From the NCBI GenBank assembly GCA_028686345.1, contig JAQUCE010000006.1, forward strand, positions 16,010-80,009: DNA of 64,000 nt, in the 5' to 3' direction. Of this stretch, positions 17,894 to 26,263 are shown one piece after another. Below the pieces are notes generated by a model. That model had not been told where the DNA came from. It saw only the letters and a program-made list of their open reading frames with translations, and did not search any database. The position numbers were made by a program, and so were the translations under genes. Origin of the DNA: Kiritimatiellia bacterium. GTDB taxonomy: Bacteria; Verrucomicrobiota; Kiritimatiellia; RFP12; UBA1067. The stretch's first letter is position 1. Each line of letters opens with the position of its first letter.

Positions 17894-19036
17894 ATGACGA
17901 CTATCCACCAAAAATTTACGGTTTCTTTTAAATACCCTGTTCACTTCACCCGCCATGTGTTTGACTTGGACAACTCCCTGCTCGCTGAAACTATGCCGGG
18001 CCGCCCCGGAGGAGCGGCCCGCGCCCTGGTGGTGATTGACTCCGGAGTTGTGGCAGCTAATCCCGCGCTGCTGGAGCAGCTTAACCGCTGGTTTGCAAGC
18101 AATGCCGCTGCAATCGAGTTGGTTAAAGCGCCGATGATTGTGCCGGGCGGTGAGAATGTTAAGAACGGATGGTCAAGTGTCCGCGAGATTATGACCTACG
18201 CCGGCCTCGAGCATCTGGACCGCCAAAGCTACATCATCGCCATCGGCGGCGGCGCAGTGCTGGACATGGCTGGCTTTGCCGCTGCCTTAGTCCACCGCGG
18301 TCTCCGTCTGGTGCGCCTGCCCACAACCGTGCTGGGCCAGAACGACGCTGGAATCGGGGTTAAAAACAGTATGAATGACGGGGGGGCCAAAAACTTTGTT
18401 GGCACCTTTGCCCCGCCTTTCGCGGTGATCAATGACTTTGAGTTTCTCAAGTCCCTGCCCTTTAAAGAGTGGGTCAGCGGAGTCGCTGAGGCCTTTAAGG
18501 TGGCCATTATCGCTGACCGCCAGTTTTTCACATGGCTCTGCGAAAATGCACATCACATAAAAGAGCGCGACCAGGGGGTGATGGAAGAGCTTGTGTACCG
18601 CACTGCTCAGCTGCACCTCAACCACATAGCCACCTCTGGCGACCCCTTTGAGTTTGGTAGCGCACGCCCGCTCGACTTCGGCCACTGGGCCGCCCACCGT
18701 CTGGAACTGATCTCTAATTTCAGTATCGGCCACGGTGCCGGTGTTGCCATCGGGATCGCGATTGACAGTGCTTACGCTATGCTCGAAAACCGTATCTCTC
18801 AGGCAGAGTTCACCGCCATTATCAAAGGCTTGCAAGGTTGCGGCCTTGCAACAAGCTCCGAGCTGCTAAAGCGGCTCAACTCAGAGGGCGAGCCCGATCT
18901 CCTGGAAGGGCTCGAGCAGTTCCGTGAACACCTGGGCGGCGACCTCTGCGTCACCCTCCCTAACCCGATCGGACGCAAGATCGAGGTGCATGAAATGAAC
19001 CGCGATCTGCTCAAAGAGGCGATCCGCATGGTTTAG
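17894..19036 (+). CDS. EboD-like 3-dehydroquinate-synthase-family protein
   Basis: The 380-residue protein belongs to the dehydroquinate-synthase fold but resembles EboD more than housekeeping AroB, judging by the N-terminal FKYPVHFTRHVFD and the overall motif spacing. NAD-binding features (YIIAIGGGAVLDMAGFAAAL and RLPTTVLGQNDAGIG) and three candidate metal ligands are kept: Glu in SGVAEAFK (about residue 199), His in PLDFGHWAAH (about 264) and His in SIGHGAGVAIG. EboD in eboABCDEF clusters is a sugar-phosphate cyclase-like enzyme of unclear reaction; no other ebo gene is nearby. The ATG at 17894 matches family starts; an in-frame GTG at 17837 after GGCAAGAGAG is an alternative. The stop codon lies inside a rho-independent terminator. 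The EboD assignment is from memory of the family and is moderately sure. Confidence 0.75.
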   Translation: MTTIHQKFTVSFKYPVHFTRHVFDLDNSLLAETMPGRPGGAARALVVIDSGVVAANPALLEQLNRWFASNAAAIELVKAPMIVPGGENVKNGWSSVREIMTYAGLEHLDRQSYIIAIGGGAVLDMAGFAAALVHRGLRLVRLPTTVLGQNDAGIGVKNSMNDGGAKNFVGTFAPPFAVINDFEFLKSLPFKEWVSGVAEAFKVAIIADRQFFTWLCENAHHIKERDQGVMEELVYRTAQLHLNHIATSGDPFEFGSARPLDFGHWAAHRLELISNFSIGHGAGVAIGIAIDSAYAMLENRISQAEFTAIIKGLQGCGLATSSELLKRLNSEGEPDLLEGLEQFREHLGGDLCVTLPNPIGRKIEVHEMNRDLLKEAIRMV

Positions 19037-19069
19037 TCTGGTAACTGGCAGACTAAACCAATATTTTTT
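19029..19069 (+). terminator. Rho-independent terminator overlapping a stop codon
   Basis: TGGTTTAGTCTG (19029-19040) pairs perfectly with CAGACTAAACCA (19049-19060) across an eight-base loop, followed by ATATTTTTT. The TAG stop of the EboD-like gene (19034-19036) lies in the first arm, so the terminator doubles as coding end. Confidence 0.85.
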
Positions 19070-19567
19070 GACAGGATTAGATACTGTATTCAATCGCATG
19101 TTTTCAGACAGAACAATTAATTGTTGTTTGTCTTGTCTTTTGGTAAGGGCCTAGATCCGCGCTCGGCGCGGAGTGAAGAAGTTCTAAAGTTCTAGAGTTC
19201 TAGAGTGAAAAGGTCGCGCCTTTTGTGCGGGAGCAACGTAGCTCCGATTTCCAATCGGAGATGCCCGGTTGGAAGCCAAGGCGCGCAGCTATAGTCAGCC
19301 GCATAGCGACTGACCTCCTTCCGCGTTTACTCCATTTGACAAGACGCGGAATAGGAAGTCGTCCGCTATGCGGGCGACTGCGGGTGGCACGCGAGCAATC
19401 AGGTTGTGCACTCTGGTCAGCCGCGCCCTTGGTTTACGATAGCGGCGACGATGCTGGCGGACGATTTTCAAGGGCGGCGTTATCAATAGTAACCGTAAAG
19501 TTCACTGGCGAGTTTATGAGTCTGGTGGAACGACTTTTTCTATTACGTTTTTTATGGTTGGACAACT
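19037..19567. repeat. Intergenic repeat mosaic with BIME-like pair
   Basis: After the terminator come an AACAATTAATTGTT palindrome (19110-19123), a GGTAAGGGCCTAGATCCGCG segment shared with 51075-51095, a GTAG-footed double hairpin (19238-19279, CTCCGATTTCCAATCGGAG), and a long head-to-head pair (19293-19379) whose outer arms read AGTCAGCCGCATAGCG and CGCTATGCGGGCGACT. Bases 19430-19490 carry GACGATGCTGG-type repeat. No gene is evident. Confidence 0.78.
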
Positions 19568-20401
19568 CTATTGATGATTGATCGGCACACCGAAAAGGCC
19601 GGCGATCTTTTCGATGAAAGCCTTATGTTCCTCGGGAACTGCATCCCGCCACTCGCTTAGATGCTGTTGGAACGTCTTGCTTTGGTGTGGCGGGGAGCTG
19701 TTGAGCCAGCGCAGTGTCTCCCAATGTTCCGGTTGCGCCTCAAACAGTCTCAGTAAGACAAGCGCCATGGCGCCATTGAGGGCGCGGTCACATGGTTCTC
19801 TTTCCAGTGCTTCCTTGTGCGTGCGGTAAAAGTTAGCAAGGCCCTTCTCATTTATCGCGTAGACATTGGTACGCTCCAGCGCGATATTATCTGCATACGT
19901 CCTGAGAGAATCGCGGTACTCTTTCCAGTTCTGATATGGCGGGTTCGTCTCCCATTCCTTCGACATTGCACGCAAGGCGTATAGGGAGGCCGTTTCTGCC
20001 AGCGTCTCCTCAAACCACATGTAACGCGGCTCCTTGTTTTCGCGACCGCAAAGCAGGTGACAGAATTCGTGAGAAAACTGGTATGCGTACTGACTCCAGT
20101 AAGTTCCTCCAGTGGCCAGCAGAATCACCAACTCGCCGCGCGCATTCTTGTTGTAACAGAAAAAAGGGCCGCTATCTCCACGCTGCACCAGAAAGGGATC
20201 GATCTCATATTGAGAGAAATGGCGCCAGAGTTGGCTGCCCGCAGAATCGCACACTGCCTTGATGTCGCTCGCGCTGGCCTTGAACGCAACCGAGTCAACC
20301 CGGTAGGTCGGCATAGATCCGTTGACAGGAGTACCCTTGTCTTCCGCAGTTGCCGGAGGCGTGCATGCTATCAGGAGTATCGCCAGAATAATATGGATCA
20401 C
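19568..20401 (-). CDS. Putative secreted zinc metallopeptidase (HExxH, gluzincin-like)
   Basis: The 277-residue protein has a Sec signal peptide ending near PPATA. The centre reads FSHEFCHLLCG followed about 16 residues later by MWFEETLAETASLYAL. HEFCH is an HExxH zinc motif, and the Glu of EETLAE is suitably placed as third ligand, as in gluzincins of the M1/M4/basic secretory peptidase-like groups. No further domain is recognised and the family is otherwise unknown to me. The start is a GTG (20399-20401), supported by AAAGGA eight bases upstream on the minus strand (rc of 20410-20416). It is the only minus-strand gene between pyrE and ruvB and is surrounded by repeats. Peptidase activity is inference from the metal motif. 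Confidence 0.68.
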   Translation of the reverse strand: MIHIILAILLIACTPPATAEDKGTPVNGSMPTYRVDSVAFKASASDIKAVCDSAGSQLWRHFSQYEIDPFLVQRGDSGPFFCYNKNARGELVILLATGGTYWSQYAYQFSHEFCHLLCGRENKEPRYMWFEETLAETASLYALRAMSKEWETNPPYQNWKEYRDSLRTYADNIALERTNVYAINEKGLANFYRTHKEALEREPCDRALNGAMALVLLRLFEAQPEHWETLRWLNSSPPHQSKTFQQHLSEWRDAVPEEHKAFIEKIAGLFGVPINHQ

Positions 20402-21224
20402 AGATTAATTCCTTTCGCTTCGCATGCGCCACAGGGACGACCGATTATTAACACAAGGAAACGTTACCACTAAACCACCCCTCTATCAAGTGCGAACGAC
20501 TAGATAGGCCCTTAAGCAAGGAGCAAGACAACCACCAACTATCCATTTTTTGGAGTCAAAACAGCTTGGTTTATTTTTCTGTACCTTTTTTAACCACGAA
20601 AATCACGAAAAGCCTAGCGCAGCATAGCCGCAACCAATTTTTTGCCCACGAATCTCCGCAAATGTATAATATCACTTTGAAGATCATTCGCGTTGCCCGC
20701 ATAGCGAACGACCTCCTTCTTCCGCGTCTTGTCAAGAGAGTAAGCGCGAAAGGAAGTCAGTCGCTATGCGGCTGACCAGATCATTAAAAACATGTTGTCG
20801 GTGGGTAATCTCAACTCCTGCCAAAAAAAACAAGAAGTTTAGACAACTCAAGCTTCCGCTTGAATGAAGTACCTCAAGCTTACAGCTTGAATGAAAATGT
20901 TTTCTGCAAGCAAGATGCTTGCACTACTCCATTATTACTTTTACAGTAACGTCTCAGTAATCCGCCCTGGAGCAGCCCTCCGTCTTCGCGCTTCGCAGCT
21001 ACGCCGGACACGGAAAGGCTGGACAACAAACCTTACGGGGCAGCCGTTTGTTACTAAAGCAGCGGGCTCTTAACCATACAACCGTCAATAAAGATGCAGA
21101 GTTTACGGCCATCATATAAACTTAATTTTGTTACAGGACTTGCTGCTTTAGTTAGTAATTGACTTTTCAGGGCTCGTAGCTGAAAATGTACCCTTCATTT
21201 GAACCACCAGAACTCAATTTTTAT
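20402..21224. repeat. Intergenic repeat mosaic
   Basis: Bases 20563-20610 resemble 14393-14452. Bases 20693-20776 are a head-to-head BIME-like pair (CCCGCATAGCG ... CGCTATGCGG). Bases 20811-21060 repeat the module at 10677-10905, including the GCAAGC-AAGAT-GCTTGC hairpin (about 20908-20924). An extra small hairpin family (AAGCTTCCGCTT, AAGCTTACAGCTT) lies at 20849-20891. The hisH promoter may lie near 21160 (ATTGACTT) but the minus-ten box is poor. Confidence 0.75.
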
Positions 21225-21842
21225 ATGATAGCGATTGTTGATTATAATGCCGGTAATCTAACCAGCGTCAAACTGGCTTTTCAAGCACTGAATTGCGAGG
21301 TTGAAGTTACCCAGAGCCCTGCAACCATTCTTAAAGCCGACCGTGTGATCTTCCCCGGGGTCGGCGCAGCCGGCGCGTCTATGCGGCACCTCTCAGAGTT
21401 GAAGCTGATTGACCCCATTCGTGAGGTCATTGCCCGCGGCACCCCCTTTCTCGGCATCTGCCTCGGCACCCAGATCCTGTTTGATTTCTCGGAAGAGGAT
21501 GGAGGCACTCCCACCCTTGGCCTCCTGCCCGGACGCGTTCCGCGCTTTCAGCCCGAGAATCCATTTGAGAAGGTTCCCCAGATCGGCTGGAATCAGCTAA
21601 AATACACCCGCACCCACCCTGTGCTGCACGGCATTGCCGACATGAGTGAGTTTTATTTTGTCCACAGCTACTACCCGGCCCCGAAACAGGATGAGATTAT
21701 CATTGGCACCACCTGCTATGCTGATGTGACCTTTGCCTCCATGGTTGCAGTCGATAACCTGGTCGCAACCCAGTTTCACCCCGAGAAATCAGGGCGTATC
21801 GGACTGAAACTCCTTGAAAACTTTGTTCACTGGACACCTTAA
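21225..21842 (+). CDS. hisH: Imidazole glycerol phosphate synthase glutaminase subunit HisH
   Basis: HisH hydrolyses glutamine and channels ammonia to HisF to make imidazole glycerol phosphate and AICAR in histidine synthesis. The 205-residue class I glutamine amidotransferase has IVDYNAGNLTSVK at the N-terminus, FPGVGAAGASM (oxyanion region), the nucleophile Cys in FLGICLGTQILFD, and the C-terminal catalytic His and Glu in ATQFHPEKSG. The ATG at 21225 matches the family start MIAIVDYNAGN; the frame is open upstream to 21186 without resemblance. hisF follows after 36 bases. No other histidine gene is in the window. Confidence 0.95.
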   Translation: MIAIVDYNAGNLTSVKLAFQALNCEVEVTQSPATILKADRVIFPGVGAAGASMRHLSELKLIDPIREVIARGTPFLGICLGTQILFDFSEEDGGTPTLGLLPGRVPRFQPENPFEKVPQIGWNQLKYTRTHPVLHGIADMSEFYFVHSYYPAPKQDEIIIGTTCYADVTFASMVAVDNLVATQFHPEKSGRIGLKLLENFVHWTP

Positions 21843-21878
21843 CCCCGAAAAACCAACCACTAGAGCTTAAAGTACACT

Positions 21879-22658
21879 ATGTTGACTAAACGTATTATCC
21901 CCTGTCTCGATGTCATCAATAACCGCGTCACCAAAGGCGTGAAATTTAAAAACAATATCGATCTCGGCGACCCGGTCGAAATGGCCATCATGTACTCCAA
22001 CGAGGGCTGTGATGAGCTGGTCGTTTATGATATCACCGCCTCGGCAGAGCACCGCCCGATTGATATTGAGATGATCCGCTCGGTCGCGCGCTCGATCCGT
22101 ATCCCCTTTGCTGTGGGCGGCGGTATCTCAACCATAGAGGACATGTCGCGCATTCTGCTGGCCGGCGCCGAGAAGATCTCTGTCAACTCACTGGCAGTCA
22201 AAAACCCCTCCATTATCAGCGAAGGGGCGCGCGCCTTTGGCTCCCAGTGCATTGTGCTGGGCATGGATCCAGTCAAAACCGATAATTTAGAGCAATGCCC
22301 CAGCGGCTATGAGATCACCACCCGCGGCTTCCGTGAACACACCGGCATTGACGCCGTTGACTGGGCCCGGCGCGCTGAAGAGCTGGGTGCCGGCGAAATC
22401 GTGGTGAACTCAGTGGATGCCGACGGCACCCGCAATGGTTTTGAGCTGACCATTACCGGCTTGATTGCCGATGCTGTCTCCATCCCGGTCGTGGCCTCCG
22501 GCGGTGCCGGTTGCGCGGCGCATCTGGCCGACGCTTTTAACATTGCCCACGCTGATGCCGCCATTGTGGCCGGTATCCTGCATACAGGTCAAACCACTAT
22601 CGCGCAACTCAAAAAAGAGCTGCACGAAGCTGGTGTGCCAATGCGCATGCACTGGTGA
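21879..22658 (+). CDS. hisF: Imidazole glycerol phosphate synthase cyclase subunit HisF
   Basis: HisF is the TIM-barrel cyclase of IGP synthase, working with HisH encoded just upstream. The 259-residue protein has both phosphate-binding and catalytic elements: KRIIPCLDV (catalytic Asp 11-like), DELVVYDITAS, FAVGGGI, a second Asp in VLGMDPVKT, VNSVDADGTRNG and VVASGGAG. The segment around the second Asp (MDPVKT and ITTRGFREHTG) differs from the usual AIDAKR and Tyr-Thr-His-Gly-Gly forms, a variant I associate with this group of bacteria; activity is expected to be retained. Confidence 0.95.
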   Translation: MLTKRIIPCLDVINNRVTKGVKFKNNIDLGDPVEMAIMYSNEGCDELVVYDITASAEHRPIDIEMIRSVARSIRIPFAVGGGISTIEDMSRILLAGAEKISVNSLAVKNPSIISEGARAFGSQCIVLGMDPVKTDNLEQCPSGYEITTRGFREHTGIDAVDWARRAEELGAGEIVVNSVDADGTRNGFELTITGLIADAVSIPVVASGGAGCAAHLADAFNIAHADAAIVAGILHTGQTTIAQLKKELHEAGVPMRMHW

Positions 22659-23203
22659 TTGACTCAAAAAATAGAAGGTTTCAGGGTTATGATCTCAATC
22701 GTCCACCAACATCGTCGCACAGCATCGTCGACCGTAGCGTGACTAGAATTATGATTCAGTTCGTGAAAGGCGCACCATGAGGTGTAGGGCAATTTGTGGA
22801 TGCCGGGCGGTTGTTCGTCAAAGACGCGCCAAAGGATTTCATAATCTTTGTTTGGCTCATAGAGCCAACCCTACACGTTGCCGCTTTGATGAAGCTTGCA
22901 GGTCAAGCGGCTGGCACAAATGCGCTCCAAGCCCCGCGGAATAGCAATAGCGCGGGGTGGGTTCTGAGTAGCCTGTTTTGGGAAAGTTATGAGTTAGAGG
23001 GTGATTAGTCCTTATCACAATCTTAATCATAATTCTAATCAAGCAGCGTTATTCAGGGAAGGCCGAAAGCGATAAGGATTAAGATTGAGATGAGGATTAG
23101 CCCACCGACAACATGTTTTTAAGGACCAACATGTTTGTCTTGCCCTTCAGTAAGGGCCTAATAGCAGAAGCACAAAGCCACCTTTACGAAAGACAACATA
23201 ATC
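22659..23203. repeat. Intergenic repeat mosaic
   Basis: Bases 22700-22740 hold CATCGTCGCACAGCATCGTC repeat. Bases 22755-22930 are an inverted copy of the 24600-24790 and 35650-35830 family, with the hairpin GTTTGGCTCATAGAGCCAAC (22850-22869). Bases 23010-23160 are the AGGATTAAGATTGAGATGAG type with the ACATGTTTTT/AACATGT palindrome and GTAAGGGCCTA, shared with 29880-30010 and 50945-51090. No promoter for ruvB was identified. Confidence 0.75.
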
Positions 23204-24229
23204 ATGACCACCCACACCGCCGAAGAGTTTAATCAGCGTAATGCCAACTTTGACAACACGCTGCGGCCAACCCGCTTCGATGACTTTATTGGCCAGGAAA
23301 AGGTGCGCGACCGCCTGATGCTCGCAGTGGAGGCAGCCCGGCAACGCAAGGAGCCGCTCGACCATGTGCTGCTCTCCGGCCCCCCGGGGCTCGGCAAGAC
23401 CACCCTCGCCTTTATCCTCGGCGAGGCCATGGGCGTGCATGTTAAAACAACCTCCGGACCTGTGATCGACAAACCAGGCGACCTGGCCGGACTGCTGACC
23501 AGCCTGGAGCCCGGCGACCTGGTGTTCATCGACGAAATCCACCGTATGCAGCGTACGGTTGAAGAGTATCTGTATTCAGCCATGGAAGATTTTGTGATCG
23601 ATATCATGATCGATCAGGGAGCTAACGCCCGCTCCGTGCGCCTGGAGCTGCCACGCTTTACCCTGGTCGGCGCCACCACCCGCAGCGGTCTGATCTCCGC
23701 CCCGCTGCGCTCACGCTTCGGCCTGACCAACCGGCTCGACTACTATCAGCTCGCTGACCTTACCTATATTGTCACCCGCTCGGCTGCCAAACTCAACATC
23801 AGCATCGAACCTGACGGCGCCGAAGAGATTGCCGCACGCTCACGCGGCACCCCGCGCATTGCCAATAATCTGCTGCGCCGTGTGCGCGACTTTGCGCAGG
23901 TGCGCGCCGACAACCATATCACGCAACCGGTTGCCGCGGATGCCCTTTCGCTGTTGGAAATCGACCCCAAAGGGCTGGACGAGATGGATATTCGGATTCT
24001 TGAGACCCTTGTCCACAAGTTCAATGGCGGGCCGGTCGGCCTGAGCACCATCGCCGTCTCGGTTGGCGAAGAGACCGACACGATTGAAGAGGTTTACGAA
24101 CCATATCTTATTCAGGAAGGCTACCTGCAACGCACCCCCAAGGGCCGCGTGGCTACCTCACTCTGCTATCAGCGCCTAGGTCTGCAACCGCTGCACCAAA
24201 GTCAACAAGGCGAGCTCGCCCTAAAGTGA
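23204..24229 (+). CDS. ruvB: Holliday junction branch-migration ATPase RuvB
   Basis: RuvB is the AAA+ motor that, with RuvA, drives branch migration of Holliday junctions during recombinational repair. The 341-residue protein carries [19 protein letters not shown], Walker [12 protein letters not shown], Walker B FIDEIHRM, sensor GATTRSG with the arginine-finger region APLRSRFG, and the C-terminal winged helix with [24 protein letters not shown]. The length is normal. It is solitary here: ruvA and ruvC are not in the window. The ATG at 23204 lacks a strong Shine-Dalgarno sequence. Confidence 0.97.
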   Translation: MTTHTAEEFNQRNANFDNTLRPTRFDDFIGQEKVRDRLMLAVEAARQRKEPLDHVLLSGPPGLGKTTLAFILGEAMGVHVKTTSGPVIDKPGDLAGLLTSLEPGDLVFIDEIHRMQRTVEEYLYSAMEDFVIDIMIDQGANARSVRLELPRFTLVGATTRSGLISAPLRSRFGLTNRLDYYQLADLTYIVTRSAAKLNISIEPDGAEEIAARSRGTPRIANNLLRRVRDFAQVRADNHITQPVAADALSLLEIDPKGLDEMDIRILETLVHKFNGGPVGLSTIAVSVGEETDTIEEVYEPYLIQEGYLQRTPKGRVATSLCYQRLGLQPLHQSQQGELALK

Positions 24230-25000
24230 ATTGTAAGCCTTTTGCAAGAGTTGTCTAAGATTTTTCACCTCAAAAACAACGCAGCGCGTTCATTCCACTC
24301 CGACAAAGTTAACGACAAAGTTTGCGCTTGCGCTTGCGCTGCAAGGTCGTTCGGGCGGCGCGGTGGAGGCCGTGCCCTACCGCTGCGACCGACGATGCTG
24401 TGCGACGATGTTGGCCGACGATTGGGAACATTCTTCCCATCAATCCCATACCTCTCATCTCCCATTCTTCCCATCCCGCTTTCCACTTGAAGGCGCAGCC
24501 GAACTCTGTAGGTCCGGTTTCCAACCGGACAGTCCGATTGGAAATCGGACCTACGTTGCTCCGCACAAAAGGCGTGACCTCTTTACTCGCGCACTCGCGC
24601 CTGTCGTGCGACATCCAGGTTTCATTAAAGTTGAAATGTGTAGGGTTGGCTCTCTGAGCCAAACAAAGATCATGAAACCCCGGGGTGCGCCTTTGCCGAA
24701 CAACCACCAGGCATCCGCGGATTGCTTCATCCTCCTTCGCCAAGGCTACGGCGGACATGCTGGAAGCAACACTACACCCCGGGGCGCTCCTTTCACATGC
24801 CTGTTGCGAAATGCCGCTTGCAGAGCGGCTACTACACCGAACGACAACCTTTGCACTCCGCAGTGCAGCGCATGTGTAGTAGTCGCTCTCCCAGCGACAT
24901 GTAGAGCGGCATGGTTGACGATGATGGTTGACGATGCTGTGCGACGATGTTGGTGGACGATTGGGCGCATGCGGAGACTCGTCAACCCTCATCGTCGCCG
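24230..25000. repeat. Intergenic repeat mosaic with long inverted duplicate
   Basis: Bases 24262-24554 are matched in reverse complement by 51162-51447, with long stretches identical (for example GACGATGCTGTGCGACGATG and CCATACCTCTCATCTCCCAT). It ends in a GTAG-footed double hairpin (24508-24554). Bases 24600-24790 repeat the 35650-35830 family with GGTTGGCTCTCTGAGCCAA (24643-24661). Bases 24822-24920 hold GTAGTCGCTCTCCCAGCGAC and AGAGCGGCTACTACAC hairpins, and 24912-25020 GACGATG-type repeats that run into the 3' end of the next gene. Confidence 0.8.
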
Positions 25001-26038
25001 CTATCGTAGGCCGGAGGCGCAGCATCTCTCCGCAGCCATATAGGGGATCGGCTCGCAAAGTGCTGCCAGGTGCGCGGCCGGTGTGCCGGAGGGGATTTCG
25101 CAGCCAGCCATGACCAGGTGCGGATTGCCTATGGCAGTGTAGCTCTGCTGAACAGCCGTGCGAATGCTCTCCGGCGTGCCGTGCAGCACCTCGCTCACAG
25201 GATCAATACGCCCGGCAATAGCCGTCTTCGGGCCAACACACTGGCGTGCATAAGCAGGATCCACCATGTGGTCAATATCGAGCAGATCCACGCCCAGCTC
25301 CGCAATCGCTGGCAGCAGGTGCGTAATGTTTCCGCAGATGTGAAGCTTTGCAAGGCCACCGCGGCTCTGGATTGCTTGAACAAGCTGTTTCTCCAACGGC
25401 CAGACCGTGCGCCGGTAGAGGTCAGCTGGCAACTGGCTGGCAATCGCGTCGCCAATGCCGATCGTGTCGGCACCCTCCGCAAGCTGCGCCTCAGCGAAAC
25501 GAATCGCAGTCTTGATGCAGCGCTCCATCAGCGCAACAGCGGCCGCCTCATCATCCATTAAATCCAGCAAGAAATCCTGCACTCCGCGCAGATCAGCGGC
25601 CTCTGCGGCAGGCCCTTCAACCCACCCCAGGATTGAACACTCGCCACCAACGTGCTGACTGAATGCGCGCACAGCCATCAGGCGGTCGTGCATGCGTTCA
25701 GAGGCATAGGGGTCAGGGTCTGTGCGCAATGATGAAAGCGCGTAAATATCGGCGAGCGGCGGACGCACAAGGCAGGGGGCGTGATCTTCGATGTACTGAA
25801 CCTCCGCGCCGAACCCCTGCGCTTCGCGGTAAGGATCGGAGATGGCACTGACCTGATCGAAACCAAAATAATCGCGGCAGCGGAGGTTGGCCTCAACCAA
25901 TACGCGCCAATCTGCGGCAAAGGCGGCGTAGTTGGAGCCAATGTGCTCAGCGGCGAATTGCATCAGAATTGGTGTGCGCGGCAGAAAGTCAACGGCACGG
26001 CCTTGAATAGTCGCAAGATAACGTTCGAGAGAAGTCAT
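25001..26038 (-). CDS. Uroporphyrinogen-decarboxylase-like zinc methyltransferase family protein
   Basis: The 345-residue protein has the URO-D TIM-barrel fold, of the branch containing MtaA/MtbA/CmuA cobalamin:coenzyme methyltransferases. The putative zinc site is LHICGN (about residue 233; H-x-C) plus a Cys in VMAGCEIPSGTP (about 313). GVDLLDIDHMVD and GPKTAIAGRIDPV are other family landmarks. Heme-pathway URO-D lacks the H-x-C site, so it is unlikely to be HemE. The methyl donor and acceptor are unknown and no corrinoid protein is adjacent. ATG 26038 is chosen over TTG 26044; GGGGATTG precedes it. The last codons and the TAG stop lie inside the dispersed CTATCGTAGGCCGGAGGCGC repeat, so the C-terminal dozen residues may be repeat-derived. 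Confidence 0.85.
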   Translation of the reverse strand: MTSLERYLATIQGRAVDFLPRTPILMQFAAEHIGSNYAAFAADWRVLVEANLRCRDYFGFDQVSAISDPYREAQGFGAEVQYIEDHAPCLVRPPLADIYALSSLRTDPDPYASERMHDRLMAVRAFSQHVGGECSILGWVEGPAAEAADLRGVQDFLLDLMDDEAAAVALMERCIKTAIRFAEAQLAEGADTIGIGDAIASQLPADLYRRTVWPLEKQLVQAIQSRGGLAKLHICGNITHLLPAIAELGVDLLDIDHMVDPAYARQCVGPKTAIAGRIDPVSEVLHGTPESIRTAVQQSYTAIGNPHLVMAGCEIPSGTPAAHLAALCEPIPYMAAERCCASGLR

Positions 26039-26104
26039 AGTCAATCCCCTGATTTGGTGCAGCCCGCAAAACTCGCGATTCTGCTTGATTAAATGTGTCG
26101 CATC

Positions 26105-26133
26105 ATATTATCATTGTGGCACATTGCTGACAA
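26105..26133 (-). promoter_or_regulatory. Predicted sigma70-type promoter of the URO-D-like gene
   Basis: On the minus strand TTGTCA (26128-26133) and TAATAT (26105-26110) are separated by 17 bases, about 65 bases upstream of the ATG. Confidence 0.6.
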
Positions 26134-26263
26134 CTGTAATTGACAACTCTCAAGCGTGTTGCAGAGGTGGACGTCACGCGGGACATGGCGCACTCATTCG
26201 CCTGTCTGCACGAGGTCAAGGCCCCTGGCTTCTGCTCTTAACTCAAACATCTATCGGATAATT

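Noticed and set aside
21225..22658. hisH-hisF as part of a surface-polysaccharide amidation cluster
   Set aside because: HisF keeps both catalytic Asp residues and normal motifs, and no nucleotide-sugar genes adjoin, so ordinary histidine synthesis is more likely.
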